From Bog-793 sp035625025 (GTDB lineage: Bacteria; Actinomycetota; Acidimicrobiia; Acidimicrobiales; Bog-793): DNA of 52,425 bases. This document shows positions 14,004-21,800 of this stretch, in pieces (within the stretch, counting starts at the first letter, position 1; each line of letters opens with the position of its first letter). The notes below the pieces were generated by a model. The model saw only the letters and a list, made by a program, of their open reading frames with translations, did not search any database and was not told the origin of the DNA. Made by a program: the position numbers and the translations under genes. The stretch is taken from contig DASPQJ010000027.1 in the NCBI GenBank assembly GCA_035625025.1, positions 1-52,425 of the forward strand. The letters are read 5' to 3'.

Positions 14004-15284
14004 TCAGTCCTTCGCCTCCGCGACGAGAGCCGCGAAACGACTGATGCCCCTCTCGAGGTCGTCATCGGAGAGCGCGTAGGAAAAGCGCGCGTAACCGGGG
14101 GCGCCGAACGCCTCGCCGGGGACGAAGGCGACGTTCACCTCGTCGAGGACGATCTCGGCGAGCTCGAGGGTCGACCTCGCCCGCCGGCCGCGCAGCGACC
14201 GCCCGAGGACTCCGATGAGCGAGGGAAAGGCGTAGAAAGCCCCGAGCGGGTTCGTACAGGTCACACCGGGGATCTCGTTCAGCAGCGCGTGGATCCTCCG
14301 GCGGCGACGGTCGAACGCTTCGTGCATCGCCATGACCGAGTCCGTGTCGTCCGAGAGCGCGGCGAGCGCCGCGAACTGCGCGACGTTGCTCACGTTCGAA
14401 GTTTCCTGGCTCTGCAGGTTCGTCGCCGCGGCGATGACCGGTTGCGGCCCGATCATCCAGCCGACTCGCCAGCCCGTCATCGCGAACGTCTTGGAGACCC
14501 CGTTGACGACGATGCAACGCTCGGCGAGCTCGGGCACGACGACCGGCAGGGAGTGCTGCTTCGCACCGTCGTAGACGAGATGTTCGTAGATCTCGTCCGT
14601 GACCACCCACCAGCCGCGCTCGGCGGCAGTCCGGCCTATCTCCGCCATGGCCTTGCGCGAGCAAACGGTCCCGGTGGGATTGGACGGCGATACGAACAGA
14701 AGGACCTTGGTCCGGTCGCTCGCGAAAGTCGCGAGCTGCTCCGGCGTCGTCGTGAAGCCGCTCGCCTCGTCGGTCGGAACGATGACGGGCACCCCTCCTG
14801 CCAGGACGACGGACTCGGGATAGGTCGTCCAGTACGGGGCCGTGATGAGGACCTCGTCGCCGGGGTCGAGGAGCGTCGCGAAGGCGTTCCCGAGCGCGTG
14901 CTTGGCGCCGTTCGTCACGAGCACCTGCGAAGCGACGACCGCATACCCCGAATCGCGCTGGGTCTTCTGCGCGATCGCCTCGCGCAGCGCCGGCAGTCCC
15001 GCCGTCGGCGTGTAGTGGTGGCTCTTCGGGTCCCGGCAGGCCGCGACGGCCGCTTCGACGATCCGCGCTGGAGTCGGGAAATCCGGTTCGCCCGCGCCGA
15101 AGCTGATGACGTCGGCCCCCGCCTCCTGCAGGGCTTTCGCCTTCGCGTCGATGGCGAGCGTCGCCGACGCCGGCACAGCACCAATGCGACGCGACACGCC
15201 CGAAGAAGCCCTGCCGACAGGTCTCGTCGACCCAGTCGGGCCATTTTTCGGCGCGAGATCAGCCTCGGTGCTCACAGCTGTCAT
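14004..15284 (-). CDS. Class I PLP aminotransferase, aspartate aminotransferase type
   Basis: A 426-residue fold-type I transaminase of the subgroup I-gamma aspartate aminotransferases. Visible motifs: VISFGAGEPDFPTP near the N-terminus, YTPTAGLPALREAIA, the cofactor-contacting VSPSNPTGTV and TDEIYEHLVYDGAK, the PLP lysine in VNGVSKTFAMTGWRVGW and the C-terminal substrate Arg in YARFSYALSDDDLE. It would exchange amino groups between aspartate (or an aromatic or prephenate-type partner) and 2-oxoglutarate. The N-terminus has about 25 extra residues before the conserved part. The ATG at 15284 has no Shine-Dalgarno and lies 8 nt after a CAGACT -10 box, suggesting a leaderless mRNA with serA downstream. 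Exact substrate cannot be read from sequence. Confidence 0.9.
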   Translation of the reverse strand: MTAVSTEADLAPKNGPTGSTRPVGRASSGVSRRIGAVPASATLAIDAKAKALQEAGADVISFGAGEPDFPTPARIVEAAVAACRDPKSHHYTPTAGLPALREAIAQKTQRDSGYAVVASQVLVTNGAKHALGNAFATLLDPGDEVLITAPYWTTYPESVVLAGGVPVIVPTDEASGFTTTPEQLATFASDRTKVLLFVSPSNPTGTVCSRKAMAEIGRTAAERGWWVVTDEIYEHLVYDGAKQHSLPVVVPELAERCIVVNGVSKTFAMTGWRVGWMIGPQPVIAAATNLQSQETSNVSNVAQFAALAALSDDTDSVMAMHEAFDRRRRRIHALLNEIPGVTCTNPLGAFYAFPSLIGVLGRSLRGRRARSTLELAEIVLDEVNVAFVPGEAFGAPGYARFSYALSDDDLERGISRFAALVAEAKD

Positions 15285-15292
15285 GCTTGCAC

Positions 15293-15321
15293 AGTCTGGT
15301 GCGAAACGGGACCTGCGCCAG
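15293..15321 (-). promoter_or_regulatory. Predicted promoter of the aminotransferase-serA unit
   Basis: Minus-strand -35 CTGGCG (15316-15321), 17-nt spacer, -10 CAGACT (15293-15298), then 8 nt to the ATG at 15284. It lies within the 66-nt gap shared with the divergent serC gene, so the two promoters must overlap or interfere. Confidence 0.4.
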
Positions 15322-15350
15322 AAGCCAATCACACCCGAAGGAGAGCCGAG

Positions 15351-16481
15351 GTGACCACGCCCGAGATTCCGAGGTTGTTGCTCCCGTCTGACGGTCGCTT
15401 CGGTTCCGGCCCCGCCAAGGTCCGCGCCGAGGCGTTCGCTTCCCTCACCTCCGTCGCGCCCGGCTACCTCGGGACCTCGCATCGCCGTGCCGGTGTGCGC
15501 GACGTCGTGGGACGGATTCGCGCCGGCCTCGGCGCGCTCTTCCGCCTCCCCGAGGGCTACGAGATCGTCCTCGGCAACGGCGGTACGACGGCGTTCTTCG
15601 ACGTCGCGACGTTCTGTCTCATCGAGAACAAGAGCCAGCACTGCTCGTTCGGCGACTTCTCCGCCCGGTTCGCCGCAGCCGTGGCCCGGGCACCTCACCT
15701 CAGCGACCCCGAGATCCTCCGCGCTGAGCCCGGCAGGCGCGCCGATCCCGTCGCCAACCCCACCGTCGATACCTACGCCCTGACCCACAACGAAACCTCG
15801 ACGGGCGTCGCGATGGAAATCGAGCGTCCCCGGCACGGTGACGGCAGGGCAGCGGACGGCCTCGTGATCGTCGACGCCACCTCCGCCGCCGGTTGCCTGC
15901 GGGTCGACATCGGCGAGTGCGACGCCTACTACTTCGCGCCCCAGAAAGGCTTCGGCTCCGAGGGTGGGTTGTGGCTGGCCGCCTGTTCGCCCGCCGCGCT
16001 GGAACGCAGCGCCCGGCTCGCGGCGGCCGGACGTTGGACGCCGCCGTTCCTCGATCTCAACCTCGCGGTCGAGAACTCCCGGCTCAACCAGACGTACAAC
16101 ACGCCAGCGCTCGCCACCTTGTGGCTGCTCGTCGAGCAGATCGAGTGGTTCAACGCCCAGGGCGGACTCGAGTGGGCCGCGTCGCGTTCCGACGCCTCGG
16201 CCGGGATCATCTATGGCTGGGCCGAAAGGGCGAAATTCGCCACGCCGTTCGTCGAGAATCCCGCCGAACGAAGTCACGCCGTCGCGACGATCGACTTCGC
16301 CGACGACGTCGACGCCGCCGCAATCGCCGCCACCTTGCGCGCGAACGGCGTCGTGGACACCGAGCCCTATCGCAAGTTGGGTCGCAACCAGCTGCGGATC
16401 GCCCTGTTCCCGGCCATCGAACCCGCCGACGTCGAAGCGCTGACGGCATGCATCGACTGGGTGGTCGAGCAGCTCTCCTGA
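15351..16481 (+). CDS. serC: Phosphoserine aminotransferase, mycobacterial type
   Basis: A 376-residue PLP enzyme that makes phosphoserine from phosphohydroxypyruvate and glutamate, the second step of serine synthesis. It starts at the GTG at 15351, with AAGGAG about 8 nt upstream. The N-terminus (LLPSDGRFGSGPAKVR), YLGTSHRRAGVRDVV, the cofactor segment GNGGTTAFFDVATF, the VDATSAAGCLRVD strand with the PLP-binding Asp, the lysine in YFAPQKGFGSEGG and FLDLNLAVENSRLNQTYNTP identify the actinobacterial SerC form. It is divergent from the aminotransferase-serA pair and convergent with ilvC, 12 nt from the ilvC stop. A serB phosphatase is not in the window. Confidence 0.95.
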   Translation: MTTPEIPRLLLPSDGRFGSGPAKVRAEAFASLTSVAPGYLGTSHRRAGVRDVVGRIRAGLGALFRLPEGYEIVLGNGGTTAFFDVATFCLIENKSQHCSFGDFSARFAAAVARAPHLSDPEILRAEPGRRADPVANPTVDTYALTHNETSTGVAMEIERPRHGDGRAADGLVIVDATSAAGCLRVDIGECDAYYFAPQKGFGSEGGLWLAACSPAALERSARLAAAGRWTPPFLDLNLAVENSRLNQTYNTPALATLWLLVEQIEWFNAQGGLEWAASRSDASAGIIYGWAERAKFATPFVENPAERSHAVATIDFADDVDAAAIAATLRANGVVDTEPYRKLGRNQLRIALFPAIEPADVEALTACIDWVVEQLS

Positions 16482-16493
16482 GCGCCCCGGACC

Positions 16494-17519
16494 CTAGCCC
16501 CCGGAGACGTCCTCGAAACGCTGGCGACCCGCGGCGATGAAGGGCATCATCGCGCGCAGCTCGGCCCCGACGGTCTCGATCTGGTGGGTGCGACCCTTTT
16601 CCCGGAGCTCTCGATACAGCGGCCGGCCACGTTCGTTCTCGGCGATCCATTCCGCCGCGAAGCGGCCATCCTGGATCTCGTCGAGGATGCACCGCATCTC
16701 GGCGCGCACCGCCTCGTTGATGACGCGCGGGCCCCGGGTGAGATCGCCGTACTCGGCCGTGTCCGAGACGCTGAACCGCATACCCGAGATTCCCTGCTCG
16801 TACATGAGGTCGACGATGAGCTTCATCTCGTGCAGGCACTCGAAGTAGGCCGATTCCGGCTGGTACCCCGCCGCGACGAGCGTCTCGAAGGCAGCCGTCG
16901 CCAGCGCCGTCAGCCCGCCGCACAGCACGACCTGCTCGCCGAACAGGTCCGTCTCGGTCTCCTCCGTGAACGTCGTCTCCAAGACCCCCGCGCGGGTCGC
17001 GCCGAGCGCGTCCGCATAGGCGAGAGCGAGCTCGTGGGCGCCCCCCGAGGGGTCCTGGGCGACGGCGATGAGCGCCGGCACGCCGCCCCCTTCGGTGTAG
17101 GTCCGCCGCACGAGGTGGCCCGGTCCCTTCGGCGCGACCATCGCCACGTCGACCTCGGGCGGCGGTGTGATCGTTTCGAAGCGGATGTTGAACCCGTGTG
17201 CAAACAAGAGCGCGTCGCCCGGGTCGAGATGCGATGCCACGTCGCGCTCGTAGACCTTGGGCTGTTCGGTGTCGGGCAGCAGCACCATCACGACGTTCGC
17301 CTCGGCGGTCGCTTCGTCAATGTCGAGCACCCGGATTCCGGCGTCGGTCGCCTTCTTGCGCGACGACGACCCCGGCCGGAGCCCGACCCGGACGTCGATG
17401 CCGCTGTCGCGCAGGTTGAGCGCGTGGGCGTGCCCCTGCGACCCGTAGCCGAGGATGGCGACCCTGCGACCGGCGATTGCGCCCCGGTCGGCGTCCCGTT
17501 CGTAGTAGAGCTTCGCCAT
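16494..17519 (-). CDS. ilvC: Ketol-acid reductoisomerase, class I
   Basis: A 341-residue NADPH enzyme that rearranges and reduces acetolactate and acetohydroxybutyrate, the second common step of BCAA synthesis. The Rossmann part shows AILGYGSQGHAHALNLRDSG and a basic RPGSSSRKKA loop fitting NADP(H) binding. The knotted helical domain holds the Mg2+ ligands in TEETETDLFGEQVVLCGG and EMKLIVDLMYEQG. The protein ends at normal class I length. The chosen ATG at 17519 begins MAKLYYERDAD, the family start; the longer frame from 17585 runs into a hairpin. It is the last gene of ilvB-ilvN-ilvC and ends 12 nt from convergent serC. Confidence 0.97.
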   Translation of the reverse strand: MAKLYYERDADRGAIAGRRVAILGYGSQGHAHALNLRDSGIDVRVGLRPGSSSRKKATDAGIRVLDIDEATAEANVVMVLLPDTEQPKVYERDVASHLDPGDALLFAHGFNIRFETITPPPEVDVAMVAPKGPGHLVRRTYTEGGGVPALIAVAQDPSGGAHELALAYADALGATRAGVLETTFTEETETDLFGEQVVLCGGLTALATAAFETLVAAGYQPESAYFECLHEMKLIVDLMYEQGISGMRFSVSDTAEYGDLTRGPRVINEAVRAEMRCILDEIQDGRFAAEWIAENERGRPLYRELREKGRTHQIETVGAELRAMMPFIAAGRQRFEDVSGG

Positions 17520-17551
17520 CCCTCTCTGCCTCGCCTTCTCCATCGCGCCAC

Positions 17552-17586
17552 GGTGCCCGCACAGCTCGCGGAACCGGCCGGGCACC
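17552..17586 (-). repeat. 8-bp inverted repeat between ilvN and ilvC
   Basis: GGTGCCCG (17552-17559) and CGGGCACC (17579-17586) are perfect inverted copies with 19 nt between them, in the 75-nt ilvN-ilvC gap. There is no T run. It could slow polymerase, mark an RNA processing point or stabilise the upstream message, making ilvC expression partly separate from ilvBN. Confidence 0.5.
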
Positions 17587-17594
17587 CGACCTCG

Positions 17595-18107
17595 TTAAGC
17601 GGTCGGGCTCAGTGTAGGGAGACCGATCCTGCCGGTGCGTTGGATCTCGACGATCCCGAAGCGCTCGAGCCCGGCTTCGAACTCGTCGAGCGACGCGGTG
17701 TCGCCGACGGCCATGACCATCGCCGCATCCTCCGCCTCTTCGATCACCCGGGCACCGAAACGCCCGACGAGCTCCACGAAACCCGGGGCCCGACTCGGGG
17801 ACACGCCGACCGTCGCGAGCAGCAGTTCGGCCTCCCGGGCCCGATCGGGGTGCAGCTCGCTGATCTCGACGACGTTGATCAGCTTGCCGAGCTGGTCGAC
17901 CACCTGGTGGAGCGGCGCCGACTCGACGTCGACGACGATCGAGATCCGCGAGAACCGCTCGTCCTGGGTCGGCGCGACGACGAGCGAGACGATATTGAAA
18001 CCGCGCCGCGCGAACAGCCCGGCGACGCGGGCCAACACGCCCGCCCTGTTTTCAACGCGCACCGACAGCAGGTGGTACGGCGCCTTGCCGTTCGGCCTTC
18101 CGTTCAT
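17595..18107 (-). CDS. ilvN: Acetolactate synthase, regulatory small subunit
   Basis: A 170-residue ACT-domain protein that binds the IlvB catalytic subunit and gives it valine feedback sensitivity. The first ACT domain is clear: HLLSVRVENRAGVLARVAGLFARRGFNIVSL, then RISIVVD and QLGKLINVVEI; the second half carries ELLLATVG and the C-terminal FGARVIEEAEDAAMVMAVGD dimer part. The ATG at 18107 overlaps the ilvB stop by 4 nt (ATGA), so translation is coupled and the two subunits should be made in step. A longer frame upstream lies inside ilvB and was rejected. Length is typical of bacterial IlvN (about 165-175). Confidence 0.96.
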   Translation of the reverse strand: MNGRPNGKAPYHLLSVRVENRAGVLARVAGLFARRGFNIVSLVVAPTQDERFSRISIVVDVESAPLHQVVDQLGKLINVVEISELHPDRAREAELLLATVGVSPSRAPGFVELVGRFGARVIEEAEDAAMVMAVGDTASLDEFEAGLERFGIVEIQRTGRIGLPTLSPTA

Positions 18108-19819
18108 TGGTCCTGAGCCTGGCTCGGGTGGACGACGATGTCGTCGTTCGAGTGCCCCGCCGGGATGATCGGATAGACGTGCTCGGCGACGTCCGTGCGG
18201 AACTCGACGACGACGGAGCGGTCGTCGATCTCGTTCGCCTTCTCGATCGCGGGTCGCACCTCCTCGGGCGCGGTCACCCGGAGCCCGACGCAGCCCATCG
18301 ACTCCGCCCAGCCGACGTAGTCGGGGAGGTCGGGCGAGAGATACACCGAGGAGTAGCGCTCCCGGTAGAACATGTGCTGCCACTGGCGCACCATCCCCAG
18401 ATACGAGTTGTTGAGGATCGCGACCTTCACGGGGATGCGTTCCGCCGTCATGGTGACGAGCTCCTGGGCGGTCATCTGGAAGCAACCATCCCCGTCGATC
18501 GCCCAGACCATCCGGTCCGGTCTCCCGACCTTGGCGCCCATCGCCGCCGGAACTGCGAACCCCATCGTGCCCAGACCGCCGGAGTTGATCCAGGTGCGGG
18601 GGTGATCGAAGCGCCAGAACTGCGACGCCCACATCTGGTGCTGCCCGACGCCGGAGACGAGGATCACGTCGTCCGGTGTCGCGTCCCGCAGCTGCTCCAC
18701 GACGTACTGCGGTTTGATCGTCGAGCCGTCACCCGGATCGTAGGTGTAGGGGAACCGCGCCCGCCACTCGGCGAGTTGCGCCATCCAGGACGCGAGTCGC
18801 GCCGGATCCAGTGCTTCGCCGCCTCGCAGGGCCGCGATGAGCGCCTCGATCGCGCTGCGACAGTCGGCGACGAGCGCGACGTCCGGTCGGCGCACCTTGC
18901 CCATCTCGGCCGGGTCGATGTCGACGTGGATGACGAGCGCGTTCGGCGCAAAGGCCGAGACCATGCCCGTCACCCGGTCGTCGAAGCGCGCGCCGAGTGC
19001 GATGAGAAGGTCCGACCGCTGTATCGCCGTCACGGCCGTATAACTGCCGTGCATGCCCGGCATGCCCAGACAGCGGGGGTCCGAGTCGGGGAAGGCGCCT
19101 CGCGCCATCAGCGTCGTCACAACCGGGATCCCGGTCACCTCGACCAGCGCGGCGAGCGCCGCGCTGGCCTCGGACTTGATCACACCACCGCCGACGTAGA
19201 GGACCGGTCGGCTGGCAGTTCGGATGAGTTCGACCGCGCGCCCGATCGCCCCCGGGTCAGGATCCGTCGCGGGAAAGTACCCCGGCAAGTCGACCGCCGC
19301 GGGCTCTTTCCAGTCGACACGGGCGTTGGCGACATCCTTCGGAAAGTCGATCAGCACCGGCCCGGGCCGGCCAGTCGTCGCGATGTGAAAGGCCTCGGCG
19401 ACGACGCGCGGGATCTCAGCGGCGTCCTTGACGAGGTAGTTGTGCTTCGTCACCCCCATCGTGACGCCGGTCGTGTCGACCTCCTGGAAAGCGTCGGTGC
19501 CGATCGCCCCCGCCGCGACCTGTCCGGCGACGACGACGAGAGGGACGGAGTCCATGTAGGCGTCCGCGAGTGGCGTGACGATATTCGTCGCGCCCGGGCC
19601 GCTCGTCACGATGGCGACGCCGGGTCTTCCCGTCGCGTCCGCGTATCCCTCGGCCGCGTGCCCGGCACCCTGCTCGTGCCGGACGTGGATGTGCCGGATC
19701 GACGAGTCGAGGATCGGGTCGTAGACGGGAAGGATGGCGCCCCCCGGAAGGCCGAACGCGACCTCGACCCCCTGTGCCTCGAGGCTCTTGATCAGGGCCT
19801 GAGCTCCAGTCACTTCCAT
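18104..19819 (-). CDS. ilvB: Acetolactate synthase, catalytic large subunit
   Basis: A 571-residue thiamine-diphosphate enzyme that joins two pyruvates, or pyruvate and 2-ketobutyrate, in the first common step of BCAA synthesis. It begins MEVTGAQALIKSLEAQGVEVAFGLPGG. The catalytic Glu is in HIHVRHEQGAGHAAEGYA, followed by TSGPGATNIVTPLADA. The FAD-related middle domain follows, and the C-terminal ThDP-binding motif starts at AIDGDGCFQMTAQELVT and ends with ILNNSYLGMVRQWQ. The ATG at 19819 has GGGAGACAAGG just upstream. It heads ilvB-ilvN-ilvC. A leader ORF ending VVVLE and an intrinsic terminator lie ahead of it (19891-20001), pointing to attenuation by BCAA supply. Confidence 0.97.
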   Translation of the reverse strand: MEVTGAQALIKSLEAQGVEVAFGLPGGAILPVYDPILDSSIRHIHVRHEQGAGHAAEGYADATGRPGVAIVTSGPGATNIVTPLADAYMDSVPLVVVAGQVAAGAIGTDAFQEVDTTGVTMGVTKHNYLVKDAAEIPRVVAEAFHIATTGRPGPVLIDFPKDVANARVDWKEPAAVDLPGYFPATDPDPGAIGRAVELIRTASRPVLYVGGGVIKSEASAALAALVEVTGIPVVTTLMARGAFPDSDPRCLGMPGMHGSYTAVTAIQRSDLLIALGARFDDRVTGMVSAFAPNALVIHVDIDPAEMGKVRRPDVALVADCRSAIEALIAALRGGEALDPARLASWMAQLAEWRARFPYTYDPGDGSTIKPQYVVEQLRDATPDDVILVSGVGQHQMWASQFWRFDHPRTWINSGGLGTMGFAVPAAMGAKVGRPDRMVWAIDGDGCFQMTAQELVTMTAERIPVKVAILNNSYLGMVRQWQHMFYRERYSSVYLSPDLPDYVGWAESMGCVGLRVTAPEEVRPAIEKANEIDDRSVVVEFRTDVAEHVYPIIPAGHSNDDIVVHPSQAQDQ

Positions 19820-19890
19820 CCTTGTCTCCCATCCCCCAAGTCCTGGGTGCTGTCACCTCGAACCGATTGCCGTCCCGCCCACCGTCCGCC

Positions 19891-19922
19891 GAAAACAGAA
19901 CGACCCCCCTTGCGGGAGGCCG
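19891..19922 (-). terminator. Intrinsic terminator in the ilvB leader (attenuator)
   Basis: Read toward ilvB: CGGCCTCCC, loop GCAA, GGGGGGTCG, then GTTCTGTTTTC. The stem is 9 bp (two G-T pairs) with a GNRA-type tetraloop and a T-rich tail. It lies 71 nt before ilvB and 31 nt after the stop of the leader ORF, so it fits an attenuator rather than an end signal for ilvD. Confidence 0.72.
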
Positions 19923-19953
19923 GAGGCGCACGGACGGTTAGAGTCGCCGCGCG

Positions 19954-20001
19954 CTACTCAAGAACTACGACCGTCGACAGACTCAGTGACGTCCTCGGCA
20001 T
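19954..20001 (-). CDS. ilvB leader peptide MPRTSLSLSTVVVLE
   Basis: A 15-codon ORF with ATG at 20001 and TAG at 19954. It ends in the run Val-Val-Val-Leu just before the stop, with two more Leu upstream, so it samples the products of the pathway it precedes. The intrinsic terminator at 19891-19922 follows, then ilvB. This matches the leader peptides known for ilvB operons in other bacteria, including Actinobacteria: shortage of valyl- or leucyl-tRNA would stall the ribosome and allow read-through. The start has no proper Shine-Dalgarno and lies 7 nt after the predicted -10 box, so the message is probably leaderless. A competing frame from an ATG at 20054 (ending SVDGRSS) has no BCAA run and was not preferred. 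Confidence 0.75.
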   Translation of the reverse strand: MPRTSLSLSTVVVLE

Positions 20002-20008
20002 CGCCTGA

Positions 20009-20037
20009 AGTCTGCCAGACGGTCGCACGACCAGCAA
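20009..20037 (-). promoter_or_regulatory. Predicted ilvB promoter
   Basis: Minus-strand -35 TTGCTG (20032-20037), 17-nt spacer, -10 CAGACT (20009-20014), 7 nt before the leader ATG at 20001. It lies in the gap just after the ilvD stop, so ilvBNC can be transcribed independently of gatCAB-ilvD. Confidence 0.5.
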
Positions 20038-20054
20038 GCCGCCTGCTCGTCATC

Positions 20055-21785
20055 TCAGATTCCGGTGACAGCGCCCCGTTCTGCCCCCCCGACGAGACGG
20101 GCGTACTTGGCGAGCGCACCCGTCGTGTAGCGGGCTGGCGGCGCCGTCCACTGCGTGCGGCGTCGCGCGAGTTCGCCGGGGTCGACTTCGAGGTCGACGA
20201 CTTCGGCACCGGCGTCAATGACGACGCGGTCACCGTCGGCGACGAGCGCGATCGGCCCGCCGACGACCGCCTCCGGCGCGACGTGACCGACGCAGAAGCC
20301 CTGGGTTCCGCCGGAGAAGCGCCCATCGGTGACGAGCGCACAGTCCTTGTCACGGCCGGCGCCGACGAGCGCGCCCGTGATCGAGAGCATCTCCCGCATC
20401 CCGGGACCGCCCCGGGGCCCCTCGTAGCGGATCACGATGACGGTTCCCGACGCGATCGAACCGGCGAGGATCGCCTCCATCGCCGCGTCCTCGCCGTCAA
20501 AGACGCGGGCTGTGCCCTCGAACCGGTCGATGTCCGCTCCGGCGAGCTTCACCACAGCGCCTGCGGGCGCGAGGCTCCCCCGTAAGACGACGATGCCACG
20601 GGCGTGGATCGGCGCGCCAAAGTCGTGGACGACGGTGCCGTCGGGGGCGGGAGGCGCCAAGCGGGTGAGGTTCTCCGCCACCGTCTTCCCGGTCACCGTG
20701 AGGCACTCGCCGTGGAGGAGACCCTCGTCGAGGAGCAGCTGCAGGACGACCGGCACCCCGCCGACCCGGTCGAGATCGACCATGTGGAACCTGCCGTGCG
20801 GCTTCATGTCCGCGAGGTGCGGCACCCTCCCGCCCACCACGTTGAAGTCGTCGATCGAGAGAGCGACACGCGCCTCATTGGCGATCGCCAACAGGTGGAG
20901 CACGGCGTTCGTCGACCCGCCGAGCGCCATCGTCACAGCGATGGCGTTTTCGAACGCCTTCTTCGTCATGACCTCGCGGGGCCGGATGCCCTTCTCGAGC
21001 AGGGCGACGACCGCGCGACCCGATTCGTAGGCGATGTCGTCACGGCGGGGGTCGACCGCCGGGGGCGTCGCCCCCGCCGGCAGCGCCATGCCGAGCGCCT
21101 CGGCGACCGAGGCCATCGTGTTGGCAGTGAACATCCCGGCGCACGACCCCTCGGTCGGGCAGGCGCGGGCCTCGATCTCGTGGAGCGCCTCGTCATCGAT
21201 GTCGCCCCGCGCGTGCGCGCCGACCGCCTCGAAGACACTCGTGATGTCGAGGGTTCGATCTCGCCAGTGCCCCGGGAGGATCGAACCGGCGTAGACGAAG
21301 ACCATCGGTAGGTCGAGACGGGCCGCGGCCATCAGCATGCCGGGCAGGGACTTGTCGCAACCCGCGAGACCGACGAAGGCGTCGAAACGCTCGGCGTGCA
21401 TCATCGTCTCGACCGAGTCGGCGATCACCTCCCGGCTCACGAGCGAGGCCCGCATCCCCTCGTGACCCATCGAGATCCCGTCGGAGACTGCGATCGTCGC
21501 GAACTCGAACGGGAAGCCGCCCGCGTCACGGACGCCCTGTTTGGCGCGGCTCGCCAGGCGCTTGAGCGGCAAGTTGCACGGCGTGACCTCGTTCCAGGTC
21601 GATGCGATCCCCACCTGCGGACGGTCGAAATCGTCCTCGGTCATGCCAACGGCACGCAGCATCGCCCGGGCGCCCGCCCGGCGTGGCCCTTCGGTGACGT
21701 CCTGGCTGCGAATCTTCAGGGACTTGGCGGGTTTCCGTGGGGCGTCGTTCGAGCGGGGGGCCAGCATGGGGCCCAGATTACGCAC
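20055..21785 (-). CDS. ilvD: Dihydroxy-acid dehydratase
   Basis: A 576-residue Fe-S lyase that turns dihydroxy-isovalerate and dihydroxy-methylvalerate into keto acids, the third common step of BCAA synthesis. Cluster cysteines are visible in WNEVTPCNLPL, GLAGCDKSLPGMLMAAARL and CPTEGSCAGMFTANTM; AVTMALGGSTNAVLHLLAI and VTDGRFSGGTQGFCVGHVAPEA are family signatures. Start is GTG 21785; an ATG at 21767 is equally possible since neither has a clear ribosome site and both precede the conserved SQDVTEGPRRAGARAML. It follows gatB by 15 nt and is probably the last gene of gatC-gatA-gatB-ilvD. It ends just before the ilvB promoter and leader. Confidence 0.95.
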   Translation of the reverse strand: MRNLGPMLAPRSNDAPRKPAKSLKIRSQDVTEGPRRAGARAMLRAVGMTEDDFDRPQVGIASTWNEVTPCNLPLKRLASRAKQGVRDAGGFPFEFATIAVSDGISMGHEGMRASLVSREVIADSVETMMHAERFDAFVGLAGCDKSLPGMLMAAARLDLPMVFVYAGSILPGHWRDRTLDITSVFEAVGAHARGDIDDEALHEIEARACPTEGSCAGMFTANTMASVAEALGMALPAGATPPAVDPRRDDIAYESGRAVVALLEKGIRPREVMTKKAFENAIAVTMALGGSTNAVLHLLAIANEARVALSIDDFNVVGGRVPHLADMKPHGRFHMVDLDRVGGVPVVLQLLLDEGLLHGECLTVTGKTVAENLTRLAPPAPDGTVVHDFGAPIHARGIVVLRGSLAPAGAVVKLAGADIDRFEGTARVFDGEDAAMEAILAGSIASGTVIVIRYEGPRGGPGMREMLSITGALVGAGRDKDCALVTDGRFSGGTQGFCVGHVAPEAVVGGPIALVADGDRVVIDAGAEVVDLEVDPGELARRRTQWTAPPARYTTGALAKYARLVGGAERGAVTGI

Positions 21786-21800
21786 GGCGTCGCCGCCCGG

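Noticed and set aside
15285..16277. Long N-terminal extension of the aminotransferase (to 757 residues)
   Set aside because: It is the antisense of serC; serC has strong motifs in the opposite strand.
19958..20054. Alternative ilvB leader frame starting at the ATG at 20054 (ending SVDGRSS)
   Set aside because: It has no BCAA codon run and starts upstream of the predicted promoter -10; the VVVL frame fits attenuation much better.
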